Shown one piece after another: positions 8,859-18,609 of a stretch of DNA of 32,380 bases. Under the pieces are notes generated by a model. The model saw only the letters and a program-made list of their open reading frames with translations, ran no database searches and was not told where the DNA came from. The translations under genes were made by a program, and so were the position numbers. This DNA comes from Gloeomargaritaceae cyanobacterium C42_A2020_066. GTDB taxonomy: Bacteria > Cyanobacteriota > Cyanobacteriia > Gloeomargaritales > Gloeomargaritaceae. Positions within the stretch are counted from its first letter, which is position 1; each line of letters starts with the position of its first letter. The stretch is taken from assembly GCA_015272465.1 (NCBI GenBank), contig JACYLR010000136.1, forward strand, positions 1 to 32,380, written 5' to 3'.

Positions 8859-9257
8859 CTAATTGCCCCGGTTGAGGGCTACTTCAATTTGATTGAGTTC
8901 CTCGGTAATCCGAGCCTTTAGCTTGTCGGGGAACGGCCGGCCGGGGTAGCTGCTGTAGTGACCCGCAATAGCATTCAGCACCGTCCGCATCGTGGTGTAG
9001 GAGGTGAGTCCCTTCACCGTTGTATCGCGCCGGTACCGGGCTGCGAAGTCGTTGAGTTGGAGCTTGGCTTGGGCCTGGTACTCGCTCTTGGCCGGGTCGG
9101 TTTCCGGCAACTCGATGGCCGTGCGTAGGGTCTCAACCAGGGCCAACGTATCCTGGGCATAGTTGCCCGTCAGGGAGGCGGGTATATTGCTACAGCCGGA
9201 GAGCAGGACAACGCAGGCTAGGACTAGCGCCACCAACCGCAACCCAATTCGCCCCAT
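8859..9257 (-). CDS. psb27: Photosystem II assembly lipoprotein Psb27
   Basis: Start at MGRIGLRLVALVLACVVLLSGCSN (lipobox), followed by LTGNYAQDTLALVETLRTAIELPE...FAARYRRDTTVKGLTSYTTMRTVLNAIAGHYSSYPGRPFPDKLK, a Psb27 pattern. Confidence 0.9.
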   Translation of the reverse strand: MGRIGLRLVALVLACVVLLSGCSNIPASLTGNYAQDTLALVETLRTAIELPETDPAKSEYQAQAKLQLNDFAARYRRDTTVKGLTSYTTMRTVLNAIAGHYSSYPGRPFPDKLKARITEELNQIEVALNRGN

Positions 9258-9316
9258 AGCCCTGCGCTCCTTAATTTTTGTAACCTTTCTTACGATTCTA
9301 CCCCAGGCCGGCCGCC

Positions 9317-9574
9317 ATGCCCCCCACAATTCAGGTCACCGTCAAGTTGTTTGCGATTTACCAAGAAGTCCTCGGCCGGCCGGAACTCACCCTGCACCTG
9401 CCCGTCCAGTCCCCCGTGGCCAATGTTTTGGAATGCCTGATTCAGCAGCACCCGGAACTCGCACCTTGGCAATCCCAGACCCAGTTCGGCATCAACCTGA
9501 CGATAGTGCCCCCCACCACCCCGCTCCAGGATCAGGATGAAGTTGTGTTGATTCCTCCCGTCAGTGGAGGCTGA
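9317..9574 (+). CDS. MoaD/ThiS-family sulfur carrier protein (85 aa)
   Basis: Beta-grasp MoaD-like sequence VKLFAIYQEVLGRPELTLHL..., C-terminal VVLIPPVSGG. Confidence 0.85.
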   Translation: MPPTIQVTVKLFAIYQEVLGRPELTLHLPVQSPVANVLECLIQQHPELAPWQSQTQFGINLTIVPPTTPLQDQDEVVLIPPVSGG

Positions 9575-9671
9575 GGTAATCCCGACTCTTTTAGTCCGGT
9601 ATATTTGACGACCTTTTAGGGGCGTGTTAGCATCACGGCCAATCTGGTTGCATCCCTGAGGACACCTGTCT

Positions 9672-10973
9672 ATGGTTCTGGCTACCGCACCCACAACCTC
9701 GCCCCGCGCCGCCTTCACCCATCTGCGGTGCAAAGAATGCGGTGCCGAGTACGAACCCAAGGCTACCCACGTCTGCGAACTGTGTTTCGGCCCACTGGAA
9801 GTGGCCTACGACTACGCCGCCATCCGCGAGCGGGTCAGCCGGGACAGTATTCGTCAAGGCCCCCATTCCATCTGGCGCTACAAGGACTTCCTGCCTGTAA
9901 CCACCGCCACCCCGATCGATCTGGGTACGGGCCTGACTCCTCTGATTCGAGCTGAGCGCCTCGGTCGGCGTCTGGGCCTGAAGAACCTCTACCTCAAGAA
10001 TGATGCGGTGAACATGCCCACCCTTAGTTTTAAGGATCGGGTCGTTTCCGTAGCCCTCACCCGCGCCCAAGAACTGGGTTTCACCACGGTGGGCTGTGCC
10101 AGTACCGGCAACCTAGCCAACTCTACAGCCGCCATTGCAGCCCACGCAGGGTTGGAGTGCTGCGTGTTTATCCCCGCGGACTTGGAGGCAGGTAAGGTTC
10201 TGGGTACGCTGATCTACCGGCCGACGGTGATGGCGGTCAAGGGCAACTACGACCAGGTGAACCGTCTCTGTTCTGAGGTAGCCAACACCCACGGCTGGGG
10301 CTTCGTCAATATCAACCTGCGGCCCTACTACTCGGAAGGCTCGAAAACCCTGGGCTACGAAGTCGTCGAGCAACTGGGCTGGCGACTGCCCGACCATATT
10401 GTGGCACCCCTGGCCTCCGGATCTTTGTTTACCAAGATTCACAAGGGCTTCCGGGAGTTTGTCGAAGTGGGCCTTGTGGAAGACCGGCCCGTGCGCTGTA
10501 GCGGTGCCCAGGCCCAGGGATGTAGCCCGATTGCCCAAGCTTTTGCTGAGCATCGAGACTTTGTCACCCCCGTCAAGCCCAACACCATTGCCAAGTCCAT
10601 TGCCATCGGTAATCCAGCCGATGGGGTCTATGCTCTGGATCAGGCGCGCAAAACCGGCGGTTCCATCGACATGGCCACGGACGCGGAGATCGTGGCGGGC
10701 ATCCAGCTTCTAGCAGAGACGGAGGGTATCTTCACGGAAACCGCTGGTGGCACCACCATTGCCGTGTTGCAGAAACTGGCGGCGGCCGGCCGCATTGACC
10801 CTGAGGAAGTCACCGTAGCCTACATTACCGGTAACGGCCTCAAAACCCAGGAAGCTGTCCAAGGCTACGTCGGTGAACCTTTTACCATCGAACCCCAACT
10901 CGACAGTTTTGCCCGCGCCCTAGAGCGTTCCCACACCCTGGAGCGCCTGGAATGGCAAACCATCCCTGTCTAA
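9672..10973 (+). CDS. thrC: Threonine synthase
   Basis: 433 aa; N-terminal zinc-ribbon-like CKECGAEYEPKATHVCELC, PLP-lysine motif PTLSFKDRVV, GCASTGNLANSTAA. Confidence 0.95.
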   Translation: MVLATAPTTSPRAAFTHLRCKECGAEYEPKATHVCELCFGPLEVAYDYAAIRERVSRDSIRQGPHSIWRYKDFLPVTTATPIDLGTGLTPLIRAERLGRRLGLKNLYLKNDAVNMPTLSFKDRVVSVALTRAQELGFTTVGCASTGNLANSTAAIAAHAGLECCVFIPADLEAGKVLGTLIYRPTVMAVKGNYDQVNRLCSEVANTHGWGFVNINLRPYYSEGSKTLGYEVVEQLGWRLPDHIVAPLASGSLFTKIHKGFREFVEVGLVEDRPVRCSGAQAQGCSPIAQAFAEHRDFVTPVKPNTIAKSIAIGNPADGVYALDQARKTGGSIDMATDAEIVAGIQLLAETEGIFTETAGGTTIAVLQKLAAAGRIDPEEVTVAYITGNGLKTQEAVQGYVGEPFTIEPQLDSFARALERSHTLERLEWQTIPV

Positions 10974-11023
10974 AATGAGAGCAAGGTCGGCAGAGCTAGG
11001 TTTTAGGAGTACACAGGATCACC

Positions 11024-11299
11024 ATGGCAGTCAAGGTTTTAATCCCCACACCATTGCAGAAACTGACCCAAGAACGGGCTGAGGTGGAATGCCAGGCCGG
11101 TTCTATTGACGAACTTCTGGAGTCGCTGGACGCCGCGGCGCCTGGCATTAAGAATCGCGTCTGTGATGACAGCGGCCAGATTCGTCGCTTCGTCAACTTC
11201 TATGTCAACAGCGAGGACATTCGCTTTCTCGAAGGCACCGCCACCCCCCTCAAGGATGGGGATGTGGTCAGCATCATTCCAGCTATTGCGGGAGGTTGA
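11024..11299 (+). CDS. MoaD/ThiS-family sulfur carrier protein (91 aa, CysO-like)
   Basis: [35 protein letters not shown]...[51 protein letters not shown]; diglycine C-terminus. Confidence 0.88.
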   Translation: MAVKVLIPTPLQKLTQERAEVECQAGSIDELLESLDAAAPGIKNRVCDDSGQIRRFVNFYVNSEDIRFLEGTATPLKDGDVVSIIPAIAGG

Positions 11300-11300
11300 G

Positions 11301-11723
11301 ATGGCCACGGATACACCCGATACACAAACTGCTGGGACTGAGGTCAAAGCCAAGGCACCCGCAGCTGCCAAAAAGGCTAAGGGGCCAACCGTTGAAGACA
11401 AGCCCCTAGGGCAGTTCATCACGGAAGACTTTTTCCCAGCCCTGCGCCCGCTGCTGGCTCAGCAGGGATTGGGGGATATGGAGCTAACCTTCGCAGATAA
11501 CCGGATCAAAGGGAGTTGGGATCAAGGGGATCATCAATTCGTGGTCCACTTCCTCCAGGGAACCTTGAAGGGGCCAAAGACCTTTGCCTACAGCAGTTTC
11601 GGTGCTGCACCCAGTACCCTCGAATCCTTCATGATCCGGGAAGAAGCTAAGGTCACCCTAGACCTGATGGTGCTTTACGTGCTCCAACGGCTGCGTGCCC
11701 AAAAGACTGTTGTTCTTAACTAA
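11301..11723 (+). CDS. DUF2996-like cyanobacterial conserved protein (140 aa)
   Basis: ATG at 11301, 1 nt after the preceding stop. Lys/Ala-rich N-terminus followed by a conserved-looking C-terminal domain (LAQQGLGDMELTFADNRIKGSWDQGDHQFVVHFLQG...FAYSSFGAAPSTLESFMIREEAKVTLDLMVLYVLQRL). Confidence 0.75.
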   Translation: MATDTPDTQTAGTEVKAKAPAAAKKAKGPTVEDKPLGQFITEDFFPALRPLLAQQGLGDMELTFADNRIKGSWDQGDHQFVVHFLQGTLKGPKTFAYSSFGAAPSTLESFMIREEAKVTLDLMVLYVLQRLRAQKTVVLN

Positions 11724-11901
11724 TCAGCTTCTTCACTTCAGACAAGTCCACTGCCAGTCTGGGACTAGGAGGTTGCGAGTCTTGAGTACGCCGTCAGGAT
11801 TGTCTGCGACCCCATTCCAACAAGCTTGGGGTCTAGATATTTAATTGGGGGCAGTACATCAGGCACGGTTGTCAAATCCCCGCTCCTAACGCTGCCCAAC
11901 T

Positions 11902-13101
11902 CTACTTGGTCGGCGGTTCCTGCCAGCGCTTATCCAGCTTCGTCCGGCCATCGGGCATGATCGCCCCGGCCATATTAGCTCCAGTTAAGTTGGCGCGGTT
12001 GAGCTTGGCTCCCTTGAGGTTAGCCTCTGTTAAATCGGCGTACCAGAGGTTTGCATTCGTCAAATCCGCGCCTTGCAGATTAGCCCGCTTGAGGTTGGTG
12101 CGGCTGAGGTTGGCGTCGGTTAGCGTGGCTTCACTGAGATCTGCCCAGGTAAGATCGGCTTTATTGAGGATGGCCTGGGAGAGATTGGCTTTGCGGAGGT
12201 TAGCTCGGACGAGGATGGCCTGACTCAGATCGGCATCAACTAAGGTGGCCTCTTGCAGCGCCGCACGGGTCAGGTCAGCCCCAGTCAAGGTGGCACGGGT
12301 CAGATTGGCTTGCTTCAAGTTGGCGCTGATCGGCACCGACGTTCCCACTAATGCACTGACCGTCTGGCCACCAATCTTGATCACACCTAGGCTGGCTTGA
12401 CTCAGGTCGGCTTCTGTGAGGTTGGCCAAAGTCAGGTTGGCGCCGGCCAGATTGGCCTCCCGCAACACGGCTCCCACTAGGCTGACTTCCCGCAACACCG
12501 CCCGGCTCAGGTCAGCACCCTGGAAATTGACCTCGTCCAGGATGGCACCAATCAAAGAAACCTGGATCAGTTTGACCCCAATAAAGTCCCGCTCCCCCCT
12601 GGCATAGCGAGTGAGGAAATCCTGGGCTGGGGTCTCAAGGGCTACACCCACTTCATCACTGGTGACAAGGGGGGGAGGTGAAGGTGCCCGCCGGCCGGCC
12701 GTCACTTCTGGATCAGGGACGTTTTCCCAGGGTGAGGCTGGGGGCGGTGCAGCTACGGTGCGCGTGGGTTGGGACTGCCAGGCAGGACTCAGGTCACCCG
12801 TGGGCGGGCCTTCCAGTCCAAAGGCTTCCATCCAATCCGGAAACAGTTCCTCTGCGCGACGGGCATAGACCTTAGCTGTGGCCACGCCCGGAATCTCAAG
12901 GCGAGCCAATCCCTGACGAATGAGGTTTAACGAAGCTCGTCGATCCGGTACGTGGGGTGCTTCGAGCAGCACTTCTAGGCAATTGTGCCGAAACACCACC
13001 CGCGCCGTGACTCCCTGGCTGGCGAGAGCCTGGTTCATCAGAAGTGCAATCGCCTCCGGGTCGCCCTGCTTGGCCCTTTGGAGGATGGAGGGGGAGTTCA
13101 T
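11902..13101 (-). CDS. Pentapeptide-repeat protein
   Basis: Extended A(D/N)LXX repeats (NFQGADLSRAVLREVSLVGAVLREANLAGANLTLANLTEADLSQA...). Likely start MNSPSILQRAKQGDPEAI (ORF track extends to 13143). Confidence 0.92.
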   Translation of the reverse strand: MNSPSILQRAKQGDPEAIALLMNQALASQGVTARVVFRHNCLEVLLEAPHVPDRRASLNLIRQGLARLEIPGVATAKVYARRAEELFPDWMEAFGLEGPPTGDLSPAWQSQPTRTVAAPPPASPWENVPDPEVTAGRRAPSPPPLVTSDEVGVALETPAQDFLTRYARGERDFIGVKLIQVSLIGAILDEVNFQGADLSRAVLREVSLVGAVLREANLAGANLTLANLTEADLSQASLGVIKIGGQTVSALVGTSVPISANLKQANLTRATLTGADLTRAALQEATLVDADLSQAILVRANLRKANLSQAILNKADLTWADLSEATLTDANLSRTNLKRANLQGADLTNANLWYADLTEANLKGAKLNRANLTGANMAGAIMPDGRTKLDKRWQEPPTK

Positions 13102-13249
13102 GGTCAGACCCTGAGGAAGGATTAAAAGTAGCTTAAGTTGCACCCCAAGCTGGTGCCAGAGAATCCCAGGATTTTTTTCTAGTCTCTGAGGCCGGGGGAA
13201 GAGGGAAGCTCACCCAGGCGACTTGAGTTGGCTATGATGATTCTCCGCT

Positions 13250-16200
13250 TCAGTTTACCGTGCTATCGCGAGGAGTTGGATGCTCCAAAAACCGGGTTGT
13301 GGCTAGGTGATCCCAGACCTGATCAGGCGGCAAAGGCCGGCAGAACAGGTAACCTTGGCCATAGGGACAGCCCAAGGCTTGCAGCTCAGCCAATTGCTCC
13401 GCGGTTTCGACCCCCTCAGCGACCACATCGAGTCCCAAACTCTCCCCTAGGGTGAGAATAGAGCGCACAATCTCTTTAGTACCCCCATCCGTATTGAGCC
13501 GCCGAGTAAATGAACGGTCAATCTTGAGGGCATCAATCGGCAGGTTGTGAAGCAATGCTAGGGAAGAGTAGCCGGTGCCAAAGTCATCGACATTCAACTG
13601 CACCTGGAGTTGGCGCAAGCGTTCGAGGGCTTGGCCCACCTGCTCGATGTTGGTCATCATCGTGTGTTCAGTAATTTCCAGCCGCAGGCTCTGGGGGGGC
13701 AGCCCACTGGTGGCCAGAATCATCTGAATGCGATCGACCAGATCTGGTTGGGTCAGTTGCTGGGCTGAAAGATTCACACTCACCGTCAGGAGTGATTGGC
13801 TCACCCATTGCCGCTGCCAGCGCGCCACTTGGTCGGCGGCAGCTTCTAAAACCCACCAGCCCAGGGGTACGATCAGGCCCGTTTCCTCGGCGAGGGGGAT
13901 GAACTCTCCGGGAGACACGAGGCCCCGTTCGGGATGCTGCCAACGCACCAGCGCCTCAAACCCCACAACCCGCTCTTGGCCCAGCGCCACAATCGGCTGG
14001 TAGTAGACACACAACTCGTGGCGGTCGATGGCTCGGCGCAGGTCATTTTCCAATTGCATGGCAGCGAGGGCCTCCACATGCATTTGGGGGGTGAAAAGTA
14101 CGTAGCGATTGCGGCCACTGCCTTTGGCCTGATACATGGCGATATCGGCATCCCGCAACATCTCCTCTGCTGTCTGGTAGTCGGAGTGGCTAAGGACGAC
14201 GCCGATACTACAAGCGGGTGTGACGGTGTGGCCACTGAGTTGCACAGGGGTACTCAGGGTGGTTTGGAGACGCTCTAGCAAACTATTGAGCAGGGTGGGA
14301 CTCTCCAAATCCTCCAAGATCAGGACAAATTCATCGCCGCCGAGGCGGGCAATGGTGTCGGTTTCCCGGAGAACACTTGTCAGGCGCTGGGCGAGAATCA
14401 CCAGCAGGTCATCCCCCGCCCGGTGCCCCAGGCTGTCATTGATCACTTTGAACCGATCTAGGTCAAGGAAAAGGACGGCAAAAGGCCGTTCAGGAAAACG
14501 CCGGAAGCGACTCATAGCCTGGGTGAGGCGATCCATGAAAAGGACGCGGTTGGGCAGGCTCGTGAGGGCGTCGTGGAGGGCTTCATGGAGGAGTTGGGCT
14601 TCGGCTCGCTTGCGTTCGCTGATGTCCCGCCCAATGGCCTGGTACTCCAGCGGCTGTTGTTTCTCGTTAAAGACGGCCCGTACCGTCCATTCGTACCAGC
14701 GGCCGGCCGTGGTTTGGCATTCTAGGGTGCCCACGGGGGTGCCGGGGGTCAGTTCGGTGAGATGTTGCCCAAAGCGAGTTTGGTCTTCAGGGAGAAAAGG
14801 ATGCTGAAAGACTTCATCCAGCAAGGCATCCACCGGCCGGCCGGCGTAGCGGGCAAAGGCTTGGTTGACAAAGGTGAGGGTGCCATTGGAGCGGCAGCGG
14901 TAGATTAACTCGGTTTGGTCTTCGACCACCATACGGAAGCGCTGTTTCTCCTGCCGCAGAGAGGCCACCAGTTCAGCTTGGGTGACGGCTAGGCCCACTT
15001 GTCCGGCAATTTGTTGCAGCACATCCACTTCTTCGGGAATCCAGGGCCGCGGGCCTTGGCAGTGCTGGGCCAGCAGCAGACCCCACAACTCTGGGCCTGC
15101 CAGGATCGGCACCACCAAGTTGGCCCGAATGTCGAACTGGCGCAGCATGTCCAGGTAGCAGGGTTGGAGGTTGGCCGCTAGCACATCACCCAAGACGGAG
15201 ACCCGGCCGTGGCGGTAGAGGCTGATGCACTGCTCGGTGAAACAGGGGTCTTCAAGAGTTCTCGTGAGGATTGGGGCACCCTGGGGGCCGATGGCCTCAA
15301 CAATAAACTCTCCAGACCAGTTGGGGAGAAAGCGGTAAACCAACACCCGGTCGCACTGGAACAGGGATTGCACCTCATCCACCGTGGTTTGGAGGATAGC
15401 TTCCAGTTCGAGGGACTCGCGAATCTTGAGGACGATGCTCGCCCAGGCTTCATTCCAACGCTGTTGCCGCAGCCGGGTCAATTCGGCGAGTTTACTTTCG
15501 GTGATGTCGCGGGTAATGCCCACTGACCCCAACACCACCCCCTGGGCATCCCGCTGCACTTTGCCAAGGACTTGTTGCCAGCGCAGGCTGCCATCCTCCA
15601 TGACGACCCGCCCCTCCCATTCGTAATAGGCTTGATTGACATCTTGAGCAGTTTGCATGAGCAGGGCATCCAGGGCTGGCCGGTCGTCGGGGTGCACAGG
15701 ACGGATAAAGTCCTCGAGGCTGACTTGGAAACTGGTGCCCGGGGGACGAGTCCGGTAGCGAGAACGCGGCAGGTGGGAAATCACGGTGACCATCTGGCTG
15801 GGCCAATCCAACTCCCACACGGATAGGCCCGCGCTTTCCATCGCCAGTTGCAGACGAGCTTCACTGTTGCGCAGGGCCTGGAACGCAGTTTGGCGGTCAG
15901 TGATGTCGAATAGAACACCATCTAAGTAAAGGCAGGTGCCATCGGGTGCAAAGACCCCCTGCCCCTGTTCGCTCACCCAGCCAATCCGCCCGTCGGCCCG
16001 CACCACCCGGTACTCTAGGGCATAGATTTTCCGCTCGTGAGTGGCTGCGAGGGTGTCGGCGATTACCCAGTCCCGGTCATCGGGGTGGATTAGGCTGTCC
16101 CAACTGGGGGCACGTTCGTTGAGCAGGGCCTGGGCAGAATAGCCACTCACCGCTTCGATGGGGCCACTGACAAAGACCATCATCCAGGGGGGTGTGGCCT

Positions 16201-17932
16201 GCATTCGGTAAACTGCCCCCGGAATGTTGGCCACCAGGGTGCGGAATCGGTGTTCACTGGCCAGGAGTTCGGCTTCCGCTGTTTTGCGAACGGAAATATC
16301 CCGACAGTTCACCACAATGGCCCCAACATCCGGGTCGCGGGTCTGGTGGGTGACTTTGGCCTCAAAGACCAACCACTGGCCGGCCGCGGTGCGGAGGCGA
16401 TGCTCGGGTAGGGTGATCGGCCGGCCGGGATCACTGGCAGCCATGCCCAGGGTATGGGCCACCGCAGATCGATCGTCGGGGTGGATCACTTCAAAGTAGG
16501 GACGGCCCACCAGGCAGGCTGGGTCGTAGCCCAGGGTAGCCTTGGCCGCCGGACTGACGTAGGTACACAGACCCTGGGGATCGAGGAGCAGCAGCAAATC
16601 CGCAGCATTTTCGATCAGAGCGCGAAACCGCCGTTCCTGACGAGACTGGGCCGCTATAGCCCCCTTGAGGCTGGTAATGTCTTGAAAGGTGCCTATCATG
16701 CCCAAGCGATTCCCTTGGGTGTCCAAGAGGCAGGCATCGGTTACACGTATATCCAATCGGTGGCCGTCCCGATGCTGGAACTGAACATCGACCTGATGGT
16801 TTGCCTGGGTCATGCCCGCTGCAAAAACCTGCATCAGGGCCTCGTGTTGGTCAGGGGGCCAGAAGGGAAAGGGGGGGCGTACACCGAGCAGTTCCTCCGC
16901 CCGCCAGCCCAACATCTGCACAAAAGCTGGGTTGACGTAGATCAGTTTCCCGGTCTGATCGACCGCAAGGACGCCAATGGGCAGGGCTGCCACCAAGGCT
17001 TCTAACTCAGCACTCTTTTGGGCAAGGGCGGCAAGGGCGGCGGACTGGGGCTGGCTGAGTTGGGTTTCCAACTGCTGACGGGTTTTAATTTCCTGGTCGA
17101 GGGCCTGATTGAGAATGTGGATCGTGGTCTGGAGATCAAGGGGATCTAGGGCTTGGAGCACATCCGTCTGGGTGACAATCCCCAGCAACTCCCCCCGGCG
17201 ACTGGTGACAACTACGCGTTTGACGCCCTGCTGGGCCATCAACTGCTGGGCATCCCACAGGGTACTCTGGGGCCTCAGGATATGGAGCGGCGTGCCCATC
17301 ACCGCCTTGGCCTCGGTGCGATGGATATCGCGGCCGGCCGCCAACAGGCTGACCACATCCCCTTCCGTCAGGATCCCCACCGGCCGGCCGGCGGTCGGGC
17401 CTAGAGGTGAGTGGGCCTCGGCCACGAGAACCACACAACTGATCCGTTCCTGGGCCATCCTCTGTATCAGACCTGCGACTGGGGTGTCTTCTCCGGCCGC
17501 CACCACCGGCCGGGTCATCACCTCACTCAGGCGGCGCAACCGCAACAAATCGCTCGGCTGAATCTGGCGACGCAACCCCTCCTGGGTCATCAGCCCCAGC
17601 AGGCGGCCGGCCGCATCCACCACAGGCAACTGTCGAATGCGGTGCTCTCGAAACAGGGCTAGGGGGACGAAGATATCCGTTAAAGTCTCCCCATTGAGCG
17701 TGATCAGCGGCTGAACCATCACCGCTCCCAGGGGCCGATCCAGGAAATCGGGATCGGTCGCAGCCAAGCGCACTACATCTCGTTTGGTGAGAATTCCGGC
17801 CGGCCGACCCTCGTCCAGCACAACCACACAGGGCGTACGCTGGGCACCCATAGTAGCCACGGCTTGGCGCACCGTTCCCTGGGGTGACGCAGTCTCTACC
17901 GGCTCTATCCAAGTTTCAAGGCGCGGAGTCAC
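13250..17932 (-). CDS. Giant signalling protein: tandem CBS pairs - PAS repeats - phytochrome/CBCR-like GAF - PAS - GGDEF - EAL (1560 aa)
   Basis: GTG start. CBS-like blocks (ILTKRDVVRLA, ILTEGDVVSLLAAG, IVTQTDVLQAL); several PAS/PAC segments; GAF ...QPCYLDMLRQFDIRANLVVPILAGPELWGLLLAQHC; RETDTIARLGGDEF (I-site RxxD + GGDEF); EALVRW, ITEHTMM, VDDFGTGYSSL, VAEGVET (EAL). Confidence 0.93.
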   Translation of the reverse strand: MTPRLETWIEPVETASPQGTVRQAVATMGAQRTPCVVVLDEGRPAGILTKRDVVRLAATDPDFLDRPLGAVMVQPLITLNGETLTDIFVPLALFREHRIRQLPVVDAAGRLLGLMTQEGLRRQIQPSDLLRLRRLSEVMTRPVVAAGEDTPVAGLIQRMAQERISCVVLVAEAHSPLGPTAGRPVGILTEGDVVSLLAAGRDIHRTEAKAVMGTPLHILRPQSTLWDAQQLMAQQGVKRVVVTSRRGELLGIVTQTDVLQALDPLDLQTTIHILNQALDQEIKTRQQLETQLSQPQSAALAALAQKSAELEALVAALPIGVLAVDQTGKLIYVNPAFVQMLGWRAEELLGVRPPFPFWPPDQHEALMQVFAAGMTQANHQVDVQFQHRDGHRLDIRVTDACLLDTQGNRLGMIGTFQDITSLKGAIAAQSRQERRFRALIENAADLLLLLDPQGLCTYVSPAAKATLGYDPACLVGRPYFEVIHPDDRSAVAHTLGMAASDPGRPITLPEHRLRTAAGQWLVFEAKVTHQTRDPDVGAIVVNCRDISVRKTAEAELLASEHRFRTLVANIPGAVYRMQATPPWMMVFVSGPIEAVSGYSAQALLNERAPSWDSLIHPDDRDWVIADTLAATHERKIYALEYRVVRADGRIGWVSEQGQGVFAPDGTCLYLDGVLFDITDRQTAFQALRNSEARLQLAMESAGLSVWELDWPSQMVTVISHLPRSRYRTRPPGTSFQVSLEDFIRPVHPDDRPALDALLMQTAQDVNQAYYEWEGRVVMEDGSLRWQQVLGKVQRDAQGVVLGSVGITRDITESKLAELTRLRQQRWNEAWASIVLKIRESLELEAILQTTVDEVQSLFQCDRVLVYRFLPNWSGEFIVEAIGPQGAPILTRTLEDPCFTEQCISLYRHGRVSVLGDVLAANLQPCYLDMLRQFDIRANLVVPILAGPELWGLLLAQHCQGPRPWIPEEVDVLQQIAGQVGLAVTQAELVASLRQEKQRFRMVVEDQTELIYRCRSNGTLTFVNQAFARYAGRPVDALLDEVFQHPFLPEDQTRFGQHLTELTPGTPVGTLECQTTAGRWYEWTVRAVFNEKQQPLEYQAIGRDISERKRAEAQLLHEALHDALTSLPNRVLFMDRLTQAMSRFRRFPERPFAVLFLDLDRFKVINDSLGHRAGDDLLVILAQRLTSVLRETDTIARLGGDEFVLILEDLESPTLLNSLLERLQTTLSTPVQLSGHTVTPACSIGVVLSHSDYQTAEEMLRDADIAMYQAKGSGRNRYVLFTPQMHVEALAAMQLENDLRRAIDRHELCVYYQPIVALGQERVVGFEALVRWQHPERGLVSPGEFIPLAEETGLIVPLGWWVLEAAADQVARWQRQWVSQSLLTVSVNLSAQQLTQPDLVDRIQMILATSGLPPQSLRLEITEHTMMTNIEQVGQALERLRQLQVQLNVDDFGTGYSSLALLHNLPIDALKIDRSFTRRLNTDGGTKEIVRSILTLGESLGLDVVAEGVETAEQLAELQALGCPYGQGYLFCRPLPPDQVWDHLATTRFLEHPTPRDSTVN

Positions 17933-18075
17933 GTCACCCCCTGTGGCCGGCCGGGGGGCAGAGCGTGGCCAGACTGGACAAGATTGTCAGGCAGACCGCA
18001 TCGGCACACGGGTCAAGACTATGCTAAGAGTGAAGCGAAACGCCTATCCCTAGGCCCACAGAGCTTTCCTTCAGT

Positions 18076-18531
18076 ATGACACTTGCGCTTATCTTCGACG
18101 GGGCCAACCTGTTTGTGCTGCCCTTTTGGGCCTTAATGATTTTGCTGCCCAACTGGACGGGAACCCGGCGGATCATGACCTCCCCGTGGCCGTTTGTCGC
18201 CCTTGCCAGCCTCTACCTCTACCTGTTCATCCGCGCCATTACCCCGGACACAGCCCAGGCTCTCGCCAGCCCCCAACTGGCTGATATTGCCCAAGCCTTT
18301 GGTCAGGAACCGGTTGTTCTCACCGGTTGGGTGCATTTCCTGGTGATGGATCTATTTGTCGGGCGCTGGATCTACGAGGAAGGGCAGCGCACCGGCGTCT
18401 GGGTCTGGCACTCCCTGCTCCTAGGTTTGTTCGCAGGTCCCTTGGGTTTGCTGTCCCATCTGATTACTGCCGCTGTCCGGGGATGGTGGGATGCCAAAGC
18501 GGTGCCGGCTGCGGAGGCTGAATCTTCCTAA
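18076..18531 (+). CDS. ABA4-like / DUF4281 membrane protein
   Basis: 151 aa, four hydrophobic segments; FDGANLFVLPFWALMILLPNW..., WVHFLVMDLFVGRWIYEE, GPLGLLSHLI. Confidence 0.8.
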   Translation: MTLALIFDGANLFVLPFWALMILLPNWTGTRRIMTSPWPFVALASLYLYLFIRAITPDTAQALASPQLADIAQAFGQEPVVLTGWVHFLVMDLFVGRWIYEEGQRTGVWVWHSLLLGLFAGPLGLLSHLITAAVRGWWDAKAVPAAEAESS

Positions 18532-18609
18532 CCTCCAACGTCCTGTCCTCCCAGCGCTCCCCTCGCCGGTTTTGGCCACGGGTTCGCTGTACGAGGCCCC
18601 GGATTGGGG

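Noticed and set aside
13934-17561. Numerous ORFs antisense to the 1560-aa signalling gene (e.g. 14220..14807, 16454..17005, 17109..17561)
   Set aside because: No recognisable motifs; explained by GC bias opposite a real gene.
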